Source of the DNA: Moritella sp.
GTDB lineage: Bacteria > Pseudomonadota > Gammaproteobacteria > Enterobacterales > Moritellaceae
Length of the DNA stretch: 64,000 bases
Reading direction: 5' to 3'
NCBI RefSeq assembly: GCF_013215705.1
Contig: NZ_JABSQR010000012.1
Span: forward strand, 62,001 to 126,000
This document shows, piece after piece, positions 19,344 to 30,305 of this stretch (the first letter of the stretch is position 1; each line of letters begins with the position of its first letter). Under the pieces are notes generated by a model. It worked only from the letters and a program-made list of their open reading frames with translations. It was not told the origin of the DNA and searched no databases. Made by a program: the position numbers and the translations under genes.

Positions 19344-21260
19344 TTAAATTTTATTTCTTTCCAAGTGCTCAACCCAAACCAAGTCACAAATCCCATCTTT
19401 TGGCTGGAACCCCGTAGGTGCCGACAACAAAATCTCACGAATCACTTGATTATCAAACCCCAGACAAGCAATCTGCAATCTCGCTAACAAAGCTTCCAGT
19501 TCAACCCAAGACAAGCAAACCTCATTCGCGCTCATGATCCGCTGATGCTGCGTTTTAGCGACATTATCGCCGATCAATAGCTCTTCGTACAGTTTTTCTC
19601 CAGGACGTAATCCGGTTATCTTGATCTCGATATCACCATAAGGGTTATTTTCATCTTTGACATCAAAGCCACTGAGGTGGATCATATTTCTGGCTAGCTC
19701 ATAAATTTTAACAGGTTCACCCATATCTAACACAAACACATCGCCGCCCTTGCCCATAGAACCAGCTTGAATGACTAGCTGCGCAGCTTCTGGAATAGTC
19801 ATAAAATAACGAATGATATCTTTGTCTGTGACAGTCACAGGGCCAGCCTGACTAATCTGCTGCTTAAATAGAGGGACAACCGAACCCGAAGAACCGAGTA
19901 CATTACCAAAGCGTACCATGCAAAAACGCGTCGAAGATTGTTCCTTTGCTAATGCTTGTAGCACTAATTCAGCCATGCGTTTGGTTGCACCCATGACATT
20001 GGTTGGTCGTACGGCTTTATCGGTGGAGATCAAGACGAAATTTTTCACCCCAGCACTAATCGCAGCGCGCGCAGTATTTAGCGTCCCAAAGATATTATTA
20101 CATACACCTTCGGTGACGTTATGTTCCACCAGCGGAACATGTTTATACGCGGCGGCATGATAGATGGTTTCTACCTTGAATGTCTTCATTACTGAGTGTA
20201 ATCGAGTCTCTAGCTGCACTGAGCCCATTAAGGGTAATAAACATACCGTTAACTGTTCTTGGCTGATCAGCTGGCTCAATTCTTTTTCAATACTATAAAG
20301 ATTAAATTCAGACACATCGAACAAGACTAACTTAGTCGGCTGCTGGCGAATGATCTGACGACACAATTCAGAGCCAATCGAGCCACCTGCACCAGTCACC
20401 ATCACCACTTTACCTTTAATGTTGGCATGCATTAAATCATCATTAGGCTCTACGCATTCTCTACCTAATAAATCTGTAATATCAATGGCTTTAATTTGAT
20501 CTATTTTATAATCGCCGTTGACTAAGTCCGTCGTGCCAGGCACCGTTAATATTTTAACGTGCAAGTGTTCTAATTCTGCTAGTACTTGTTTACGTTGGTG
20601 ACGGGTTGCACTCGGGATCGCCAGTAACACCTTTTGCACACGATTTTGTTCAATTAATTCCGCTAAATCGGCTACCGGAAACACATTCACATCATGCACG
20701 ATGCGGAAATGCAGCTTAGGGTCAATATCAACAAAGGCGATTGGTCGATATTCTGATGACTGTGCTAGGCTGGTATAAAGTTGTCGGCCTGCAGAACCAG
20801 CACCATAAATGATGACAGGCTCCCCATGTTTAATGCCCGTTAATTGATGAACTAAATTACGGTACAGTAATCGCGAGCCACCAATCATCACCATAGCATA
20901 AGAAAAATAGATAAAAGGTAACGAGCGTGGCAACATTAAACCATTGATATAGAAACCCAATACTAAAAATAATGATGCAACGAAGATACTTTGTATCACC
21001 ACCTTAGTAAAACTGGCACTCACATAGCGAAATACCGCGCGATACATGCCGACCTTGACAAAATAGAACAGGGAACAAAATATAATCGCTATTGCCCAGC
21101 CCCAGTACACCGGATCCATAAATTCAGCACTGGCATCGGTACGGGTAAAAAATGCAGCCCAAAAACAAAACAACAGGCAGAAAAAGTCAAATGACAGCTT
21201 AATGGTATTTTTTAGCGATTTGGGTAAATCAAATATTTGCGAAATAAACTGTGTTTGCAT
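19344..21260 (-). CDS. WbpM-like membrane UDP-GlcNAc 4,6-dehydratase
   Basis: A 638-residue protein. Four N-terminal membrane helices (about residues 20-130) precede a CoA-binding-like Rossmann domain (YGAGSAGR, 152-159) and a C-terminal SDR dehydratase with TGAGGSIGSE (289-298) and STDKAVRPTNVMGATK (412-427). The usual catalytic Tyr is Met423, with Lys427 kept, a known trait of the WbpM/FlaA1 family. It should convert UDP-GlcNAc to UDP-4-keto-6-deoxy-GlcNAc, precursor of QuiNAc and of amino-dideoxy sugars. No 4-aminotransferase specific for this product is evident nearby, which favours QuiNAc via the reductase at 1365-2339. Confidence 0.9.
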   Translation of the reverse strand: MQTQFISQIFDLPKSLKNTIKLSFDFFCLLFCFWAAFFTRTDASAEFMDPVYWGWAIAIIFCSLFYFVKVGMYRAVFRYVSASFTKVVIQSIFVASLFLVLGFYINGLMLPRSLPFIYFSYAMVMIGGSRLLYRNLVHQLTGIKHGEPVIIYGAGSAGRQLYTSLAQSSEYRPIAFVDIDPKLHFRIVHDVNVFPVADLAELIEQNRVQKVLLAIPSATRHQRKQVLAELEHLHVKILTVPGTTDLVNGDYKIDQIKAIDITDLLGRECVEPNDDLMHANIKGKVVMVTGAGGSIGSELCRQIIRQQPTKLVLFDVSEFNLYSIEKELSQLISQEQLTVCLLPLMGSVQLETRLHSVMKTFKVETIYHAAAYKHVPLVEHNVTEGVCNNIFGTLNTARAAISAGVKNFVLISTDKAVRPTNVMGATKRMAELVLQALAKEQSSTRFCMVRFGNVLGSSGSVVPLFKQQISQAGPVTVTDKDIIRYFMTIPEAAQLVIQAGSMGKGGDVFVLDMGEPVKIYELARNMIHLSGFDVKDENNPYGDIEIKITGLRPGEKLYEELLIGDNVAKTQHQRIMSANEVCLSWVELEALLARLQIACLGFDNQVIREILLSAPTGFQPKDGICDLVWVEHLERNKI

Positions 21261-21468
21261 AAATTTTCCAGTGAAAATAATGTGTTGTGAATAACTATCT
21301 GCTAGTTATGTACAAAAAAATAGCTTTTATCACTTAAAACCGTAATATCAGAACTGACAATAATAGCATTTTCTCTGTCAGAATAGCCGACAAAATTACC
21401 ATTTTTGTATTTGTTTCGCAACTTTCATCCGCTCTCCAAACCAAAAACACAGCATAATCAATGCCAAC

Positions 21469-22893
21469 TTAGTTACTTGGCCGTAATATCCGCGCATCAG
21501 GCACTAATAGTCCTAGTTTTTCCGCTAACGCCTGTTTCGCAGCTTCATCACCATGCACTATCCGTATCTCGCGTGGTTTATGCTTGATATGTTTGACAAA
21601 ATTAATCAGATCCAGTTGATCCGCATGGGCCGAATAACCACTGATGGTATGGATACCGGCTTTAATGGTGATGCGTTTACCGTTAAGATCCACATAACCA
21701 CCCTTAGGGCCATAGCGTTGAATATCGCGGCCGGGGGTACCTTGGGCTTGATAACCGACAAAAATAACATCGGCTTTGGCATCCGGTAAGAATTGCGTCA
21801 GGTAATTGACGATACGACCACCACTGCACATGCCACTCGCGGCGATGACGATGGCGGGTTTGTTACGTTTAGACAGATATTGAACTACAGAGAGATGGTC
21901 TTGATGATTGTCGATGGTATACAGTTGCTCAAAATCCAGCGGATGGCGACCTTGCTTGAGTTTACCTAATGCTTCTTTATCCCACAGCCCTTTAAAGTCG
22001 CGGTATTTATCGGTGAAGTTGGCAGCCATTGGCGAGTCGACAATAATTTCGATGTTTTTCCATAAGCTATTCTTTGGCGCAGCATAAATAAACTGTTCGA
22101 TTTCGTAAAGTAACTCTTGGGTACGGCCGATACTGAATGCCGGGATCAACACCACGCCATTATCGCTCACCGCATGCTCGATCACCGCTTGTAACTTTTG
22201 ACTACGCAAATTGCGATGTTCGTGCCGTTTATCACCATAAGTACTTTCGATAATTAACGTATCAGCGCGATATGGCGCTCGGGGTGAGGATAATAACGGA
22301 CTGTAAGACGCGCCAAGATCACCGGAAAATACCAGACGGTGACGGCAAATGGGTTTATCGGTGGCAAGTTCAATTTCGACATAGGCGGAACCAAGGATAT
22401 GTCCGGCAGGACAAAAGCGGATCTTCTGGCGTTGATAGCAGACTTCATTCGGCTTTATATCTTCTTTGGGTATTTTCAGTACCTCAATTGTTTGCCATTT
22501 TTGATACGGCACGGGGATGAGTTGGTTTTGTAATAGGGAAAGGCAAGCTTGGATGAGTTTTTTATCACGGGTGACACCGACTTTAAGGGCGTCTTCAATG
22601 ACAAGGGGAAGCAGAGCTGCAGTCGCTTGTGTGGCATAAATAGGGCCAGTGTAGCCTGCGGCTAATAAATATGGAATGCGACCGACATGATCGATATGGC
22701 AATGGGTAATGATAAGCGCTTTAATAGTCCGCACATTAAAGTCGATAGAGAGTTGGTTTGTGTTGCTGTTACCAGCGGCTTCTGAACCTTGAAATAAGCC
22801 ACAATCAATCAACACTGAATTATAATCATTCATATACAGTTGATGACAAGAGCCGGTCACGCCATTAACCGCACCATGATGTAAAATACGCAT
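21469..22893 (-). CDS. Metallo-beta-lactamase/beta-CASP RNA-processing-type hydrolase
   Basis: A 474-residue protein: HCHIDHVGR (residues 64-72) is the HxHxDH zinc site, SGDLGASYSP gives the next metal Asp, and the beta-CASP cassette (IIVDSPMAANFTDKY, ASGMCSGGRIVNYL) with the C-terminal SGYSAHADQ metal-binding region are complete. Family members are RNA endonucleases or exonucleases related to CPSF-73/Ysh1. It is embedded in the polysaccharide cluster between galE and the WbpM-like gene on the same strand. Function there is unknown; RNA processing of the long transcript is only speculation. Confidence 0.88.
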   Translation of the reverse strand: MRILHHGAVNGVTGSCHQLYMNDYNSVLIDCGLFQGSEAAGNSNTNQLSIDFNVRTIKALIITHCHIDHVGRIPYLLAAGYTGPIYATQATAALLPLVIEDALKVGVTRDKKLIQACLSLLQNQLIPVPYQKWQTIEVLKIPKEDIKPNEVCYQRQKIRFCPAGHILGSAYVEIELATDKPICRHRLVFSGDLGASYSPLLSSPRAPYRADTLIIESTYGDKRHEHRNLRSQKLQAVIEHAVSDNGVVLIPAFSIGRTQELLYEIEQFIYAAPKNSLWKNIEIIVDSPMAANFTDKYRDFKGLWDKEALGKLKQGRHPLDFEQLYTIDNHQDHLSVVQYLSKRNKPAIVIAASGMCSGGRIVNYLTQFLPDAKADVIFVGYQAQGTPGRDIQRYGPKGGYVDLNGKRITIKAGIHTISGYSAHADQLDLINFVKHIKHKPREIRIVHGDEAAKQALAEKLGLLVPDARILRPSN

Positions 22894-23002
22894 TGTTTCC
22901 GTCCTTGGAAAGCAAGTTAAACGATAAATATAACGTTTAGTTTAAAATGCTTAACCCAAGAAAGTAATAGGTCATGATACTGATTTAGGTATGACTTTAA
23001 CT

Positions 23003-23037
23003 AAAAGCCAAGCTGAGCGATTTATATCGCCAAGCTT
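23003..23037 (-). terminator. Hairpin after galE, possible terminator
   Basis: The stem pairs AAGCT with AGCTT and GCGAT with ATCGC around a short loop, just downstream of the galE stop on the minus strand. It is followed by CTTTTAG. The T run is short, so termination may be weak. Confidence 0.45.
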
Positions 23038-23050
23038 AACGACTTACGCT

Positions 23051-24058
23051 TTAATAACCATCAGGGTTATTTAATTGCCAGCGCCAGGTATCCGCGGTCA
23101 TATCACTAATACTACGCTCTGCTTTCCAGCCTAATTCGCGTTCGGCAAGATCGGTGGCAGCATAACACTGGGCAATATCGCCTTCACGTCGTGGCGCGAT
23201 TTGATAAGCAATGGTTTTACCCGATGCTTGCTCAAAGGCTTTAACCATCTCTAACACGCTGTAACCTTGGCCGGTACCTAAGTTATACGTCACCAGACCA
23301 GGATTGGTCATTAGCTTGTCTAAGGCTTTTAAATGCCCTAATGCTAAATCAACTACGTGGATATAATCACGAACGCCAGTACCATCCACGGTAGCATAGT
23401 CATCACCAAACACACTTAACGTGTTAAGTTTACCCACGGCCACTTGTGAAATGTATGGCATCAGGTTGTTAGGAATGTCATTTGGATCTTCACCAATCAA
23501 GCCACTCTCGTGTGAACCGACTGGATTGAAGTAACGTAGACGGGCAATGTTCCAGCTGCTATCAGACTTATACAAGTCGGCAAGGATCTCTTCGACCATT
23601 AATTTAGAACGGCCATAAGGGTTGGTTGCTGACGTTGGGAAGCTTTCATCAATCGGCACAGAAGCCGGATCGCCATACACAGTTGCTGAGGAACTAAATA
23701 CAAAGTTCTTCACATTGTGCGCGCCCATCACGTCTAAAATATTAATTGTCGCAGCAATGTTATTACGATAATAGGTTAATGGGATGTTATTTGACTCCCC
23801 GACCGCTTTTAAACCGGCAAAGTGGATCACCGCGTTAATATCATGCTCAGTAAAAATACGGTTTAATAATTCACTATCCAGTACATCACCACAGTAGAAC
23901 TTAACGGTTTTACCCGTGATCGTTTTTACACGGTGTAATGATTCTTCACTTGAATTACACAAATTATCAATCACAACCACGTCTTGATTGCTGTTTAATA
24001 ACTCCAATACGGTATGGCTACCGATATAACCGGCACCACCTGTGACTAAAATTGTCAT
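23051..24058 (-). CDS. galE: UDP-glucose 4-epimerase
   Basis: A 335-residue extended SDR with [16 protein letters not shown] at the N terminus, SSSATVYG, and [13 protein letters not shown] with the Tyr-xxx-Lys pair; [10 protein letters not shown] and AGLKAVGES are typical GalE segments. It interconverts UDP-glucose and UDP-galactose (possibly also the HexNAc pair), supplying galactose for the repeat unit. It lies 78 bp downstream of wecA. Confidence 0.95.
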   Translation of the reverse strand: MTILVTGGAGYIGSHTVLELLNSNQDVVVIDNLCNSSEESLHRVKTITGKTVKFYCGDVLDSELLNRIFTEHDINAVIHFAGLKAVGESNNIPLTYYRNNIAATINILDVMGAHNVKNFVFSSSATVYGDPASVPIDESFPTSATNPYGRSKLMVEEILADLYKSDSSWNIARLRYFNPVGSHESGLIGEDPNDIPNNLMPYISQVAVGKLNTLSVFGDDYATVDGTGVRDYIHVVDLALGHLKALDKLMTNPGLVTYNLGTGQGYSVLEMVKAFEQASGKTIAYQIAPRREGDIAQCYAATDLAERELGWKAERSISDMTADTWRWQLNNPDGY

Positions 24059-24136
24059 GAAACTGTTCCTGTTATTTGTATTTTATAAATATCATACATG
24101 TATGTGTCTAAAAGTAATAATAACCCGTTGTTCATT

Positions 24137-25183
24137 CTAGTTAGCACGCCAAGCACGAAGCTTTACGGTAATCACCCAGACTTTTGATAACAGTAATTGA
24201 TAGATGAAAAAACAAACCAAAAATAGTGCCAGCATGATGTATTCTGGAATATCAACAATTTCAGCATAAATCCCAAAAGCCGCGTAGGCGATTGCGATAG
24301 AACAGATAGCGCATAAGTTTTGGGTATTGTTTAAACCCAAACGTTGGAAGATGTGATGTAAATGTTCACGGTCGGGTTTAAATGGTGAATCACCACGGCG
24401 TATACGACGGATCATAATCGCCGCCATATCCATTAACGGTACCGCTATTAGCCACAATGCCGTTACCGGACGTAATAGCGCTTCGCCTTTTTGTGATGAT
24501 AGTAATAGAAACCAGATCACCGTAAAGCCAATCAACATACTACCCGCGTCTCCCATAAATACTTTACGTTCTCGGCCTAATAACCCTAAGTTGAACAGCA
24601 CATAAGGTAAAATGATGACAATAAGTACCAAGCATAAATAACCAAGATTACTTTGTCCGCCGACACTAAGCACAAAGCCTAAACCGCCCAGGGTTACCAT
24701 AGATAAGCCACCTAACAGACCATCAATACCATCAACCATATTAAAAGCGTTGATCGCACCGACCACGGCAATAACAGTGACCAGGTAACCAATAACACCT
24801 AAATCGATATCACCGAAACCCAACATGTCGCCTAAAGTATGCAGTTGGATATCTGCGACTAGCATCATCGCGACTGATAATCCGGCCTGTATCACAAAGC
24901 GTATTTTAAAACTCAGATCAAATTTATCATCCAGTGCACCAACCAAGGTAAGGATAAAAATAGACAGCATGTACAGGCGGTAGTTCGGCAGCAGATCTGG
25001 ATTATTGAATAAGAAATACATAAACGAAATACAGATAGTAATACCACCAACCAATGGGATAGCACCATCATGGTGTTTACGTTCATTGGGTTTATCAACT
25101 AAACCAATCTCCTTAGCTATTTTACGCATCGTGAATAGCGTAGTTAAAGAGAAAAAGAAAACAAAACCGAGTTCAATGAACAT
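24137..25183 (-). CDS. wecA: Undecaprenyl-phosphate GlcNAc-1-phosphate transferase
   Basis: A polytopic polyprenyl-phosphate HexNAc-1-phosphate transferase with about 11 membrane segments. Conserved cytoplasmic loops are present: GLVDKPNERK, GALDDKFDLS, NAFNMVDGIDGLLGG, FMGDAGSMLIGF (catalytic Asp region), and the HLHHIF loop. I place the start at ATG 25183, matching the N-terminal length of E. coli WecA; a frame extending to 25237 adds 18 residues. It is a second priming enzyme beside the small transferase at 818-1372. Confidence 0.93.
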   Translation of the reverse strand: MFIELGFVFFFSLTTLFTMRKIAKEIGLVDKPNERKHHDGAIPLVGGITICISFMYFLFNNPDLLPNYRLYMLSIFILTLVGALDDKFDLSFKIRFVIQAGLSVAMMLVADIQLHTLGDMLGFGDIDLGVIGYLVTVIAVVGAINAFNMVDGIDGLLGGLSMVTLGGLGFVLSVGGQSNLGYLCLVLIVIILPYVLFNLGLLGRERKVFMGDAGSMLIGFTVIWFLLLSSQKGEALLRPVTALWLIAVPLMDMAAIMIRRIRRGDSPFKPDREHLHHIFQRLGLNNTQNLCAICSIAIAYAAFGIYAEIVDIPEYIMLALFLVCFFIYQLLLSKVWVITVKLRAWRAN

Positions 25184-25479
25184 GCTTATTACAACCTTGA
25201 TTAGTTCGAAATTTAGTGGGTATACTTGATATAGCAATATACCTGAATGAAAGTATTAATGAGGGGCCATAGATATAGTTACAGGAAGGAAACGCGTACC
25301 CTAACCTGCCGCAGGAAATAGACATTTATCATCATAGCATTGACCTAATATTAAATTATAATCTTTTCATTTAAAAGAAAATATTAAAAATTTTAGACAG
25401 TTCGCAGAACACAAACTGTCTCAGCTAAAAAGTAAAGCATTGAGATTATGTACGATTAGAAAAGATCTAAAAACAATGA
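25184..25479. other. Non-coding gap upstream of wecA
   Basis: AT-rich 296 bp between wecA and the epimerase gene. I see no credible gene; it may hold a promoter for wecA-galE on the minus strand, but I cannot define one with confidence. Confidence 0.4.
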
Positions 25480-26487
25480 CTATTTGTTATAAAACTCTTT
25501 ATACCAATCAACAAATGCTTTTACGCCTTCTTTAACGCCCACTTGCGCTTTGTAACCAGTCGCTGCAAATAAGTCTCTTGTATCAGCATACGTTTTGTAT
25601 ACGTCACCCGGTTGCATCTCACGGAAGTTTTTCTTCGCTTCAATACCTAAAGCTTCTTCAATCGCTTCAATAAAGTCCATTAGACTAATTGGGCTGCCGT
25701 GACCTATGTTGTAAACACTATATGGCGCTGAGCTTGTTGCTGGAGAACCTGTTTCAACTTTCCAATCAGCATCGACAGTTGGAATAACATCTTGAATACG
25801 AATGATGCCTTCAACAATATCGTCGATATAAGTGAAATCACGCCACATATCACCATTGTTATTAATATCAATCGTTTCACCCTCTAATATCTTTTTAGTA
25901 AAGATAAAGGGTGCCATGTCTGGACGGCCAGCAGGACCATACACAGTGAAGAAACGTAAACCTGTGGTTGGCATATTGTATAAATGAGAATAAGAATGTG
26001 CCATCAACTCATTTGATTTTTTCGTTGCTGCATATAAAGACACAGGGTGATCAACACTGTCACTGGTTTCAAATGGTGTTTTGCTGTTTAAGCCATAAAC
26101 AGAGCTTGATGATGCGTATACAAGGTGTTTAACCTTATTATGGCGGCAACCTTCTAAAATGGTTAGATGACCAATAAGATTAGAGTCAGCGTATGCCATC
26201 GGGTTATCAATAGAGTAACGAACACCCGCTTGTGCCGCTAAGTGAATCACCTTATCAAATTGTTGTTCTTTAAATAATGCAGCTATACCATCACGGTCAG
26301 CTAAATCCATTTCGATAAATTGAAATGTTGTTAGTGGTTTTATTTCATCTAAACGCGCTAGTTTCAAATTCACATCGTAATAATCATTTAAGTTATCAAT
26401 ACCAATAACTTGATGGCCTAAAGCGCACAAACGGGCAACCACTTGTGAACCAATAAAACCAGCAACGCCGGTCACTAAATATTTCAT
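25480..26487 (-). CDS. UDP-glucuronate 4-epimerase
   Basis: A 335-residue extended SDR with TGVAGFIGSQVV at the N terminus and NDYYDVNLKLARL directly after, the signature of CapI/WcvA-type UDP-GlcA epimerases; YASSSSVYGLN and SLYAATKKSNELMA hold the catalytic residues. It makes UDP-galacturonate from UDP-glucuronate. The adjacent ugd provides the substrate, so the polymer probably contains GalA and is acidic. Confidence 0.92.
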   Translation of the reverse strand: MKYLVTGVAGFIGSQVVARLCALGHQVIGIDNLNDYYDVNLKLARLDEIKPLTTFQFIEMDLADRDGIAALFKEQQFDKVIHLAAQAGVRYSIDNPMAYADSNLIGHLTILEGCRHNKVKHLVYASSSSVYGLNSKTPFETSDSVDHPVSLYAATKKSNELMAHSYSHLYNMPTTGLRFFTVYGPAGRPDMAPFIFTKKILEGETIDINNNGDMWRDFTYIDDIVEGIIRIQDVIPTVDADWKVETGSPATSSAPYSVYNIGHGSPISLMDFIEAIEEALGIEAKKNFREMQPGDVYKTYADTRDLFAATGYKAQVGVKEGVKAFVDWYKEFYNK

Positions 26488-26542
26488 GATGATAACCTTT
26501 AAAAATTGAAAAGAGATGCAAGATTGTTAGAATAAGTATTAC

Positions 26543-26581
26543 AAAAATAGCAAAGCACTAAAGTGGTTCTTTAGTGCTTTG
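26543..26581 (-). terminator. Intrinsic terminator after ugd
   Basis: A perfect 13-bp stem (CAAAGCACTAAAG / CTTTAGTGCTTTG) with a 5-base loop, followed on the minus strand by CTATTTTTG. It lies between the ugd stop and the epimerase start and would end or attenuate transcription unless read through, for example by an RfaH-modified polymerase. Confidence 0.8.
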
Positions 26582-26624
26582 TTGAAACGTACATAGGCTG
26601 ACTTAAAGGACAGCTAATAGATAG

Positions 26625-27791
26625 TTAATCAGAACCAAATAAATCGCGAGTATAAACCTTATCTACAACTGATATTAACGCATCTTCCATACGGTTCGAC
26701 ACAATCACATCAGACATCTGCTTAAACTCTTCGAAGTCAGTTATTACACGCGAGTTGAAGAAGGTGTCTTCTTCTAACACCGGCTCATAAATAACAACTT
26801 CAATGCCTTTGGCTTTAATACGCTTCATGATGCCTTGGATAGACGATGCACGGAAATTATCAGATCCCGTTTTCATGATTAAACGGTAGATACCCACTAC
26901 TTTTGGCTGTCTATTGATAATAGAAAATGCAATATGATCTTTACGCACTGTATTCGACTCTACAATAGAGCTGATTAACGAGTTAGGTACATCTTTAAAG
27001 TTGGCTCGTAATTGTTTGGTGTCTTTTGGTAAGCAATAGCCACCATAACCAAATGATGGGTTATTGTAATGACTGCCAATACGTGGGTCTAGCCCAACAC
27101 CTTCGATAATTTGACGCGCGTTTAGACCATGAGTTTCAGCATACGTATCGAGTTCATTAAAATAAGATACACGCATGGCAAGATAAGTATTTGAAAACAA
27201 CTTAACAGCTTCTGCTTCTGTTGAATCTGTAAATAAAATATCGATGTTTTCTTTAATCGCACCTTGTGCTAATAAATTAGCGAATACTTGTGCTCGTTCC
27301 GATTTTTCACCAACAATAATACGTGAAGGATGCAAGTTATCGTATAACGCCTTACCTTCACGTAAGAATTCTGGTGAGAATATAATGTTGCTACAGCATA
27401 ACTTTTGCTTGATACGCTTAGTATAACCAACAGGGACTGTTGATTTAATCACCATTACGGCTGTTGGATTAATTTCCATAACATCTTTAATTACGGCTTC
27501 AACAGACGACGTATTAAAGTAGTTATTAACACTGTCATAATCTGTTGGTGTGGCGATAATGACAAAGTCAGCATCTTTATAAGCTAATACTTTATCTAAT
27601 GTAGCAATAAAGTTTAATTCTTTATTTTTTAAAAAATCTTCAATTTCAGCATCTGCGATTGGTGAGAAACCTTTGTTTAATTGAATAATTTTTTCTTCTA
27701 TAATATCAACGGCAATTACTTCATTGTGTTGTGCAAGAAGCATTGCGTTTGATAGACCGACATAGCCAGTTCCAGCAATAGCAATTTTCAT
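26625..27791 (-). CDS. ugd: UDP-glucose 6-dehydrogenase
   Basis: 388 residues from ATG 27791, the same length as E. coli Ugd; a frame continuing to 27884 would overlap the upstream gene and lacks support. It has [10 protein letters not shown] (7-16), [24 protein letters not shown], and the catalytic Cys253 in [14 protein letters not shown]. It oxidises UDP-glucose to UDP-glucuronate, feeding the neighbouring 4-epimerase. Confidence 0.95.
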   Translation of the reverse strand: MKIAIAGTGYVGLSNAMLLAQHNEVIAVDIIEEKIIQLNKGFSPIADAEIEDFLKNKELNFIATLDKVLAYKDADFVIIATPTDYDSVNNYFNTSSVEAVIKDVMEINPTAVMVIKSTVPVGYTKRIKQKLCCSNIIFSPEFLREGKALYDNLHPSRIIVGEKSERAQVFANLLAQGAIKENIDILFTDSTEAEAVKLFSNTYLAMRVSYFNELDTYAETHGLNARQIIEGVGLDPRIGSHYNNPSFGYGGYCLPKDTKQLRANFKDVPNSLISSIVESNTVRKDHIAFSIINRQPKVVGIYRLIMKTGSDNFRASSIQGIMKRIKAKGIEVVIYEPVLEEDTFFNSRVITDFEEFKQMSDVIVSNRMEDALISVVDKVYTRDLFGSD

Positions 27792-27819
27792 TTTTATACT
27801 CATTTCTAATATATTCATT

Positions 27820-28935
27820 CTAAGATAAGCATTGCTTGATAGCATCAAGGTACTTGTTAATGACAATACGTTCATCGAATTCATTTTCGATTTTTATACG
27901 ACTTTTCTCACCCATTGTGAGGCGTTCTTGGTGAGTCATGTTAATAATCAATTCTAACTTTTCTGTTAAGCTTTCAGACGAACGAGGTTCACATAAGAAA
28001 CCATTTATTTCGTCGTCAACAGTTTCTCGGCAACCTACGTTATCAGTTGTCACTATAGGCTTACCCATCGCACCGGCCTCCAGTAAAGACTTAGGTACAC
28101 CTTCGCGGTAATAAGAAGGTAATACCATACAATCTATTTTTGCTATTTCTTGCTCAACACTATCAGAAATACCAAGATAATTAACAATACCTTCGTCAAC
28201 CCAAGATTGCATATCTTGCTTTGATACGGCAGATGGGTTATTAACGTCAAGAAAACCTAATAGGCATAGTTCAACATTGTTACCATGTTTAGCCTTAAGA
28301 GTTCTTGCCGCTTCGACATATTGACCAATACCTTTGTCATATAACATACGGGCAATCAATAAAAAACGAACTTTACCATCATCAGGAGCTGGAGAAACAA
28401 CAAAACGACTAAGGTCAACTCCAGATCCAGGTAAGCGGTCAGTTTCAACGGTTGTCGTAATTTTTGTCTCTAAAAACAATTTCCGATCATCTTCATTTTG
28501 GAAAAATAATTTAGATGCTTTTGATTGGCTTATTTTATACAAAAATCGGGCAATTTTAGATGTTATACTTTCATTAATGAATAGAATTCCAAGACCTGCA
28601 ATATTATTAATAGCTTTAGTACCATTGAAACTTGCCGAAAGTGTACTGTAGATATTATTTTTAGGGGTGAAATTCAATACAACATCAATATTTTGTTTAC
28701 GATAAATATTATGAAAATCTAATAACGTTTTCAGATCTCGAACAGGATTAGTCCCACCTTGATCGATATCAATGTGGATAAACTGGCAACCTAATTCAGA
28801 TAATTTATTTGAATATTCATCTTTGGGAGCTATGGCTATAACCTTATAGCCTTGCCCTATTAATGAAAGAATGGTATTTTTTCGAAAGTTATATAAATAC
28901 CAACTTGTATTTGCACTAATTGCCATTATTTTCAT
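27820..28935 (-). CDS. GT4 family glycosyltransferase (PglA-like)
   Basis: A 371-residue GT-B protein. The N terminus ([29 protein letters not shown]) resembles PglA-type enzymes that add the second sugar to an undecaprenyl-diphospho-6-deoxy-HexNAc. The C-terminal half has [21 protein letters not shown], and the EX7E-type block [20 protein letters not shown]. This fits an early cytoplasmic step after priming with QuiNAc; the substrate assignment is inference. Confidence 0.87.
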   Translation of the reverse strand: MKIMAISANTSWYLYNFRKNTILSLIGQGYKVIAIAPKDEYSNKLSELGCQFIHIDIDQGGTNPVRDLKTLLDFHNIYRKQNIDVVLNFTPKNNIYSTLSASFNGTKAINNIAGLGILFINESITSKIARFLYKISQSKASKLFFQNEDDRKLFLETKITTTVETDRLPGSGVDLSRFVVSPAPDDGKVRFLLIARMLYDKGIGQYVEAARTLKAKHGNNVELCLLGFLDVNNPSAVSKQDMQSWVDEGIVNYLGISDSVEQEIAKIDCMVLPSYYREGVPKSLLEAGAMGKPIVTTDNVGCRETVDDEINGFLCEPRSSESLTEKLELIINMTHQERLTMGEKSRIKIENEFDERIVINKYLDAIKQCLS

Positions 28936-28999
28936 AACAAACTCATTTAAATTTTATTATTACAAAGAAGGATACGCACGAGAATTATTGCCTTATAAG

Positions 29000-30027
29000 G
29001 GCCTTGTTGATCAAATCAGTTAAAGGTTTTATCATCCCCTTTATTATTAAATTCTAAGTACTTGTGTTTCTTTCAGGCATACCCAGTCTAATGACTTTAT
29101 TGATCGCTTTAACATTGGCATAGACTTCACCGACTTGAGCATTGTAAGACCGAAGTGATAAAGTTCCGCTTGTGAGCGTTTTATATCTATACATAGCCGT
29201 TTCCGATAACGATCTATCGTGGTAGCCAGTATCGACTTTCCACTGTTTCAGGCCACCCGCTTTGAGTGCTATTACAGCGTCATTTCTCGGATGTCCAGGT
29301 TCCCACAATCCAGCATTTTTTCGTGGTGGGATAAGTGGTTTTATCTTCTTTTTCTCAAGTGTTTTATGACACTTTTTTGTGTCGTACGCCCCATCACCTG
29401 AGACTTCTGAAATGCGTCGACGTAGTGGGTTGAGCAACGAAGGTAGTACTTCACTGTCACCAACATTAACAAGCGTCATTTCAGCAGAAATAATTTCATG
29501 AGTATCAACATCGACCGCCATGTTCGACGCTTTTCTCTGCCGTGCTTCTTAACCTTCCATTCGCCAAACACTTTAAGCCCGTTGAATCGATGGCGATATG
29601 TCGGATGGCACCTCTCGATGGGTTACGATATTTTATTTCAACCATTTTGGCTCGTTTACTTATGCTCGAATAATTGGGACTACGCAGTGGAACATTCATC
29701 AGAGAAAAAATGGAATCGATAAAGCCTTGTAATGAGCGTAATGGCAGAGAAAACACGCCTTTCACTATTAATGCAGTTTCAATCGCCACGTCAGAGAATT
29801 GAAATCCTCGACCACGCTTTCCGTGATGTTTAGTGCAAGTCCATGCCTCGATGGCAGATTCGTCTACCCAAAATGTAATTGAGCCACGTTGAGTTAACGC
29901 ACGATTATACTCTGGCCAGTTTGTGATTTTGTTCTTCGACTTACCCATCAGATGAACCTTTTTAAATCCGTGATAATGATCGGATCACAAGATTTACGAA
30001 AGGTTCCCTAATTTAGTCAACAACGCC
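29000..30027 (-). mobile_element. Decayed IS5-family insertion sequence, about 1.03 kb
   Basis: The left end starts GGCCTTGTTGATCAAAT at 29000 and the right end reads GGCGTTGTTGACTAAAT inward from 30027, so imperfect terminal inverted repeats bracket a transposase pseudogene. I see no convincing target-site duplication. It lies between the GT4 gene and the MaoC gene at the border of the two polysaccharide modules. Confidence 0.82.
29054..29948 (-). pseudogene. IS5-family (IS903-like) transposase, two frameshifts
   Basis: The N-terminal part starts at ATG 29948 (MGKSKNKITNWPEYNRAL) and continues through VDESAIEAW, SDVAIETALIVKGVF and AIDSTGLK. There the frame slips by one base (near 29577): the next frame reads VFGEWKVKKHGREKRRTW. 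A second shift with a small deletion near 29521 moves into AVDVDTHEIISAEMTLVN, which continues with GDGAYDTKKCH to the C terminus. All parts match one IS5-type DDE transposase, so the enzyme is inactive. Confidence 0.88.
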
Positions 30028-30305
30028 AGTTAAAGTTCTTATATATCAAGGTTGTTCATACATTTCCCTGTACACATATATGATTTACTTATGGCTTCTG
30101 CACCCAACACTTGAAATGCACCGGTGAACCTCTTTACTACGGCTTATTCTAAGCCTTCACAGGAAAAAATATCAATCAAATGAAGTGACAGCACATAACA
30201 ATACTTTGCGGTAGCAAACGCTTAGTGTAGGTTATACTCAATTATACTGGCCGCGTTGATTCAGGTGCTGGTTACATAAAGTATTACCCCCCCCATTTTA
30301 TTTTG
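30028..30305. other. Non-coding stretch between IS element and maoC-like gene
   Basis: About 280 bp downstream of the MaoC gene. I see no open frame with a family match. It ends in an eight-C run just before the MaoC stop region. Confidence 0.4.
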
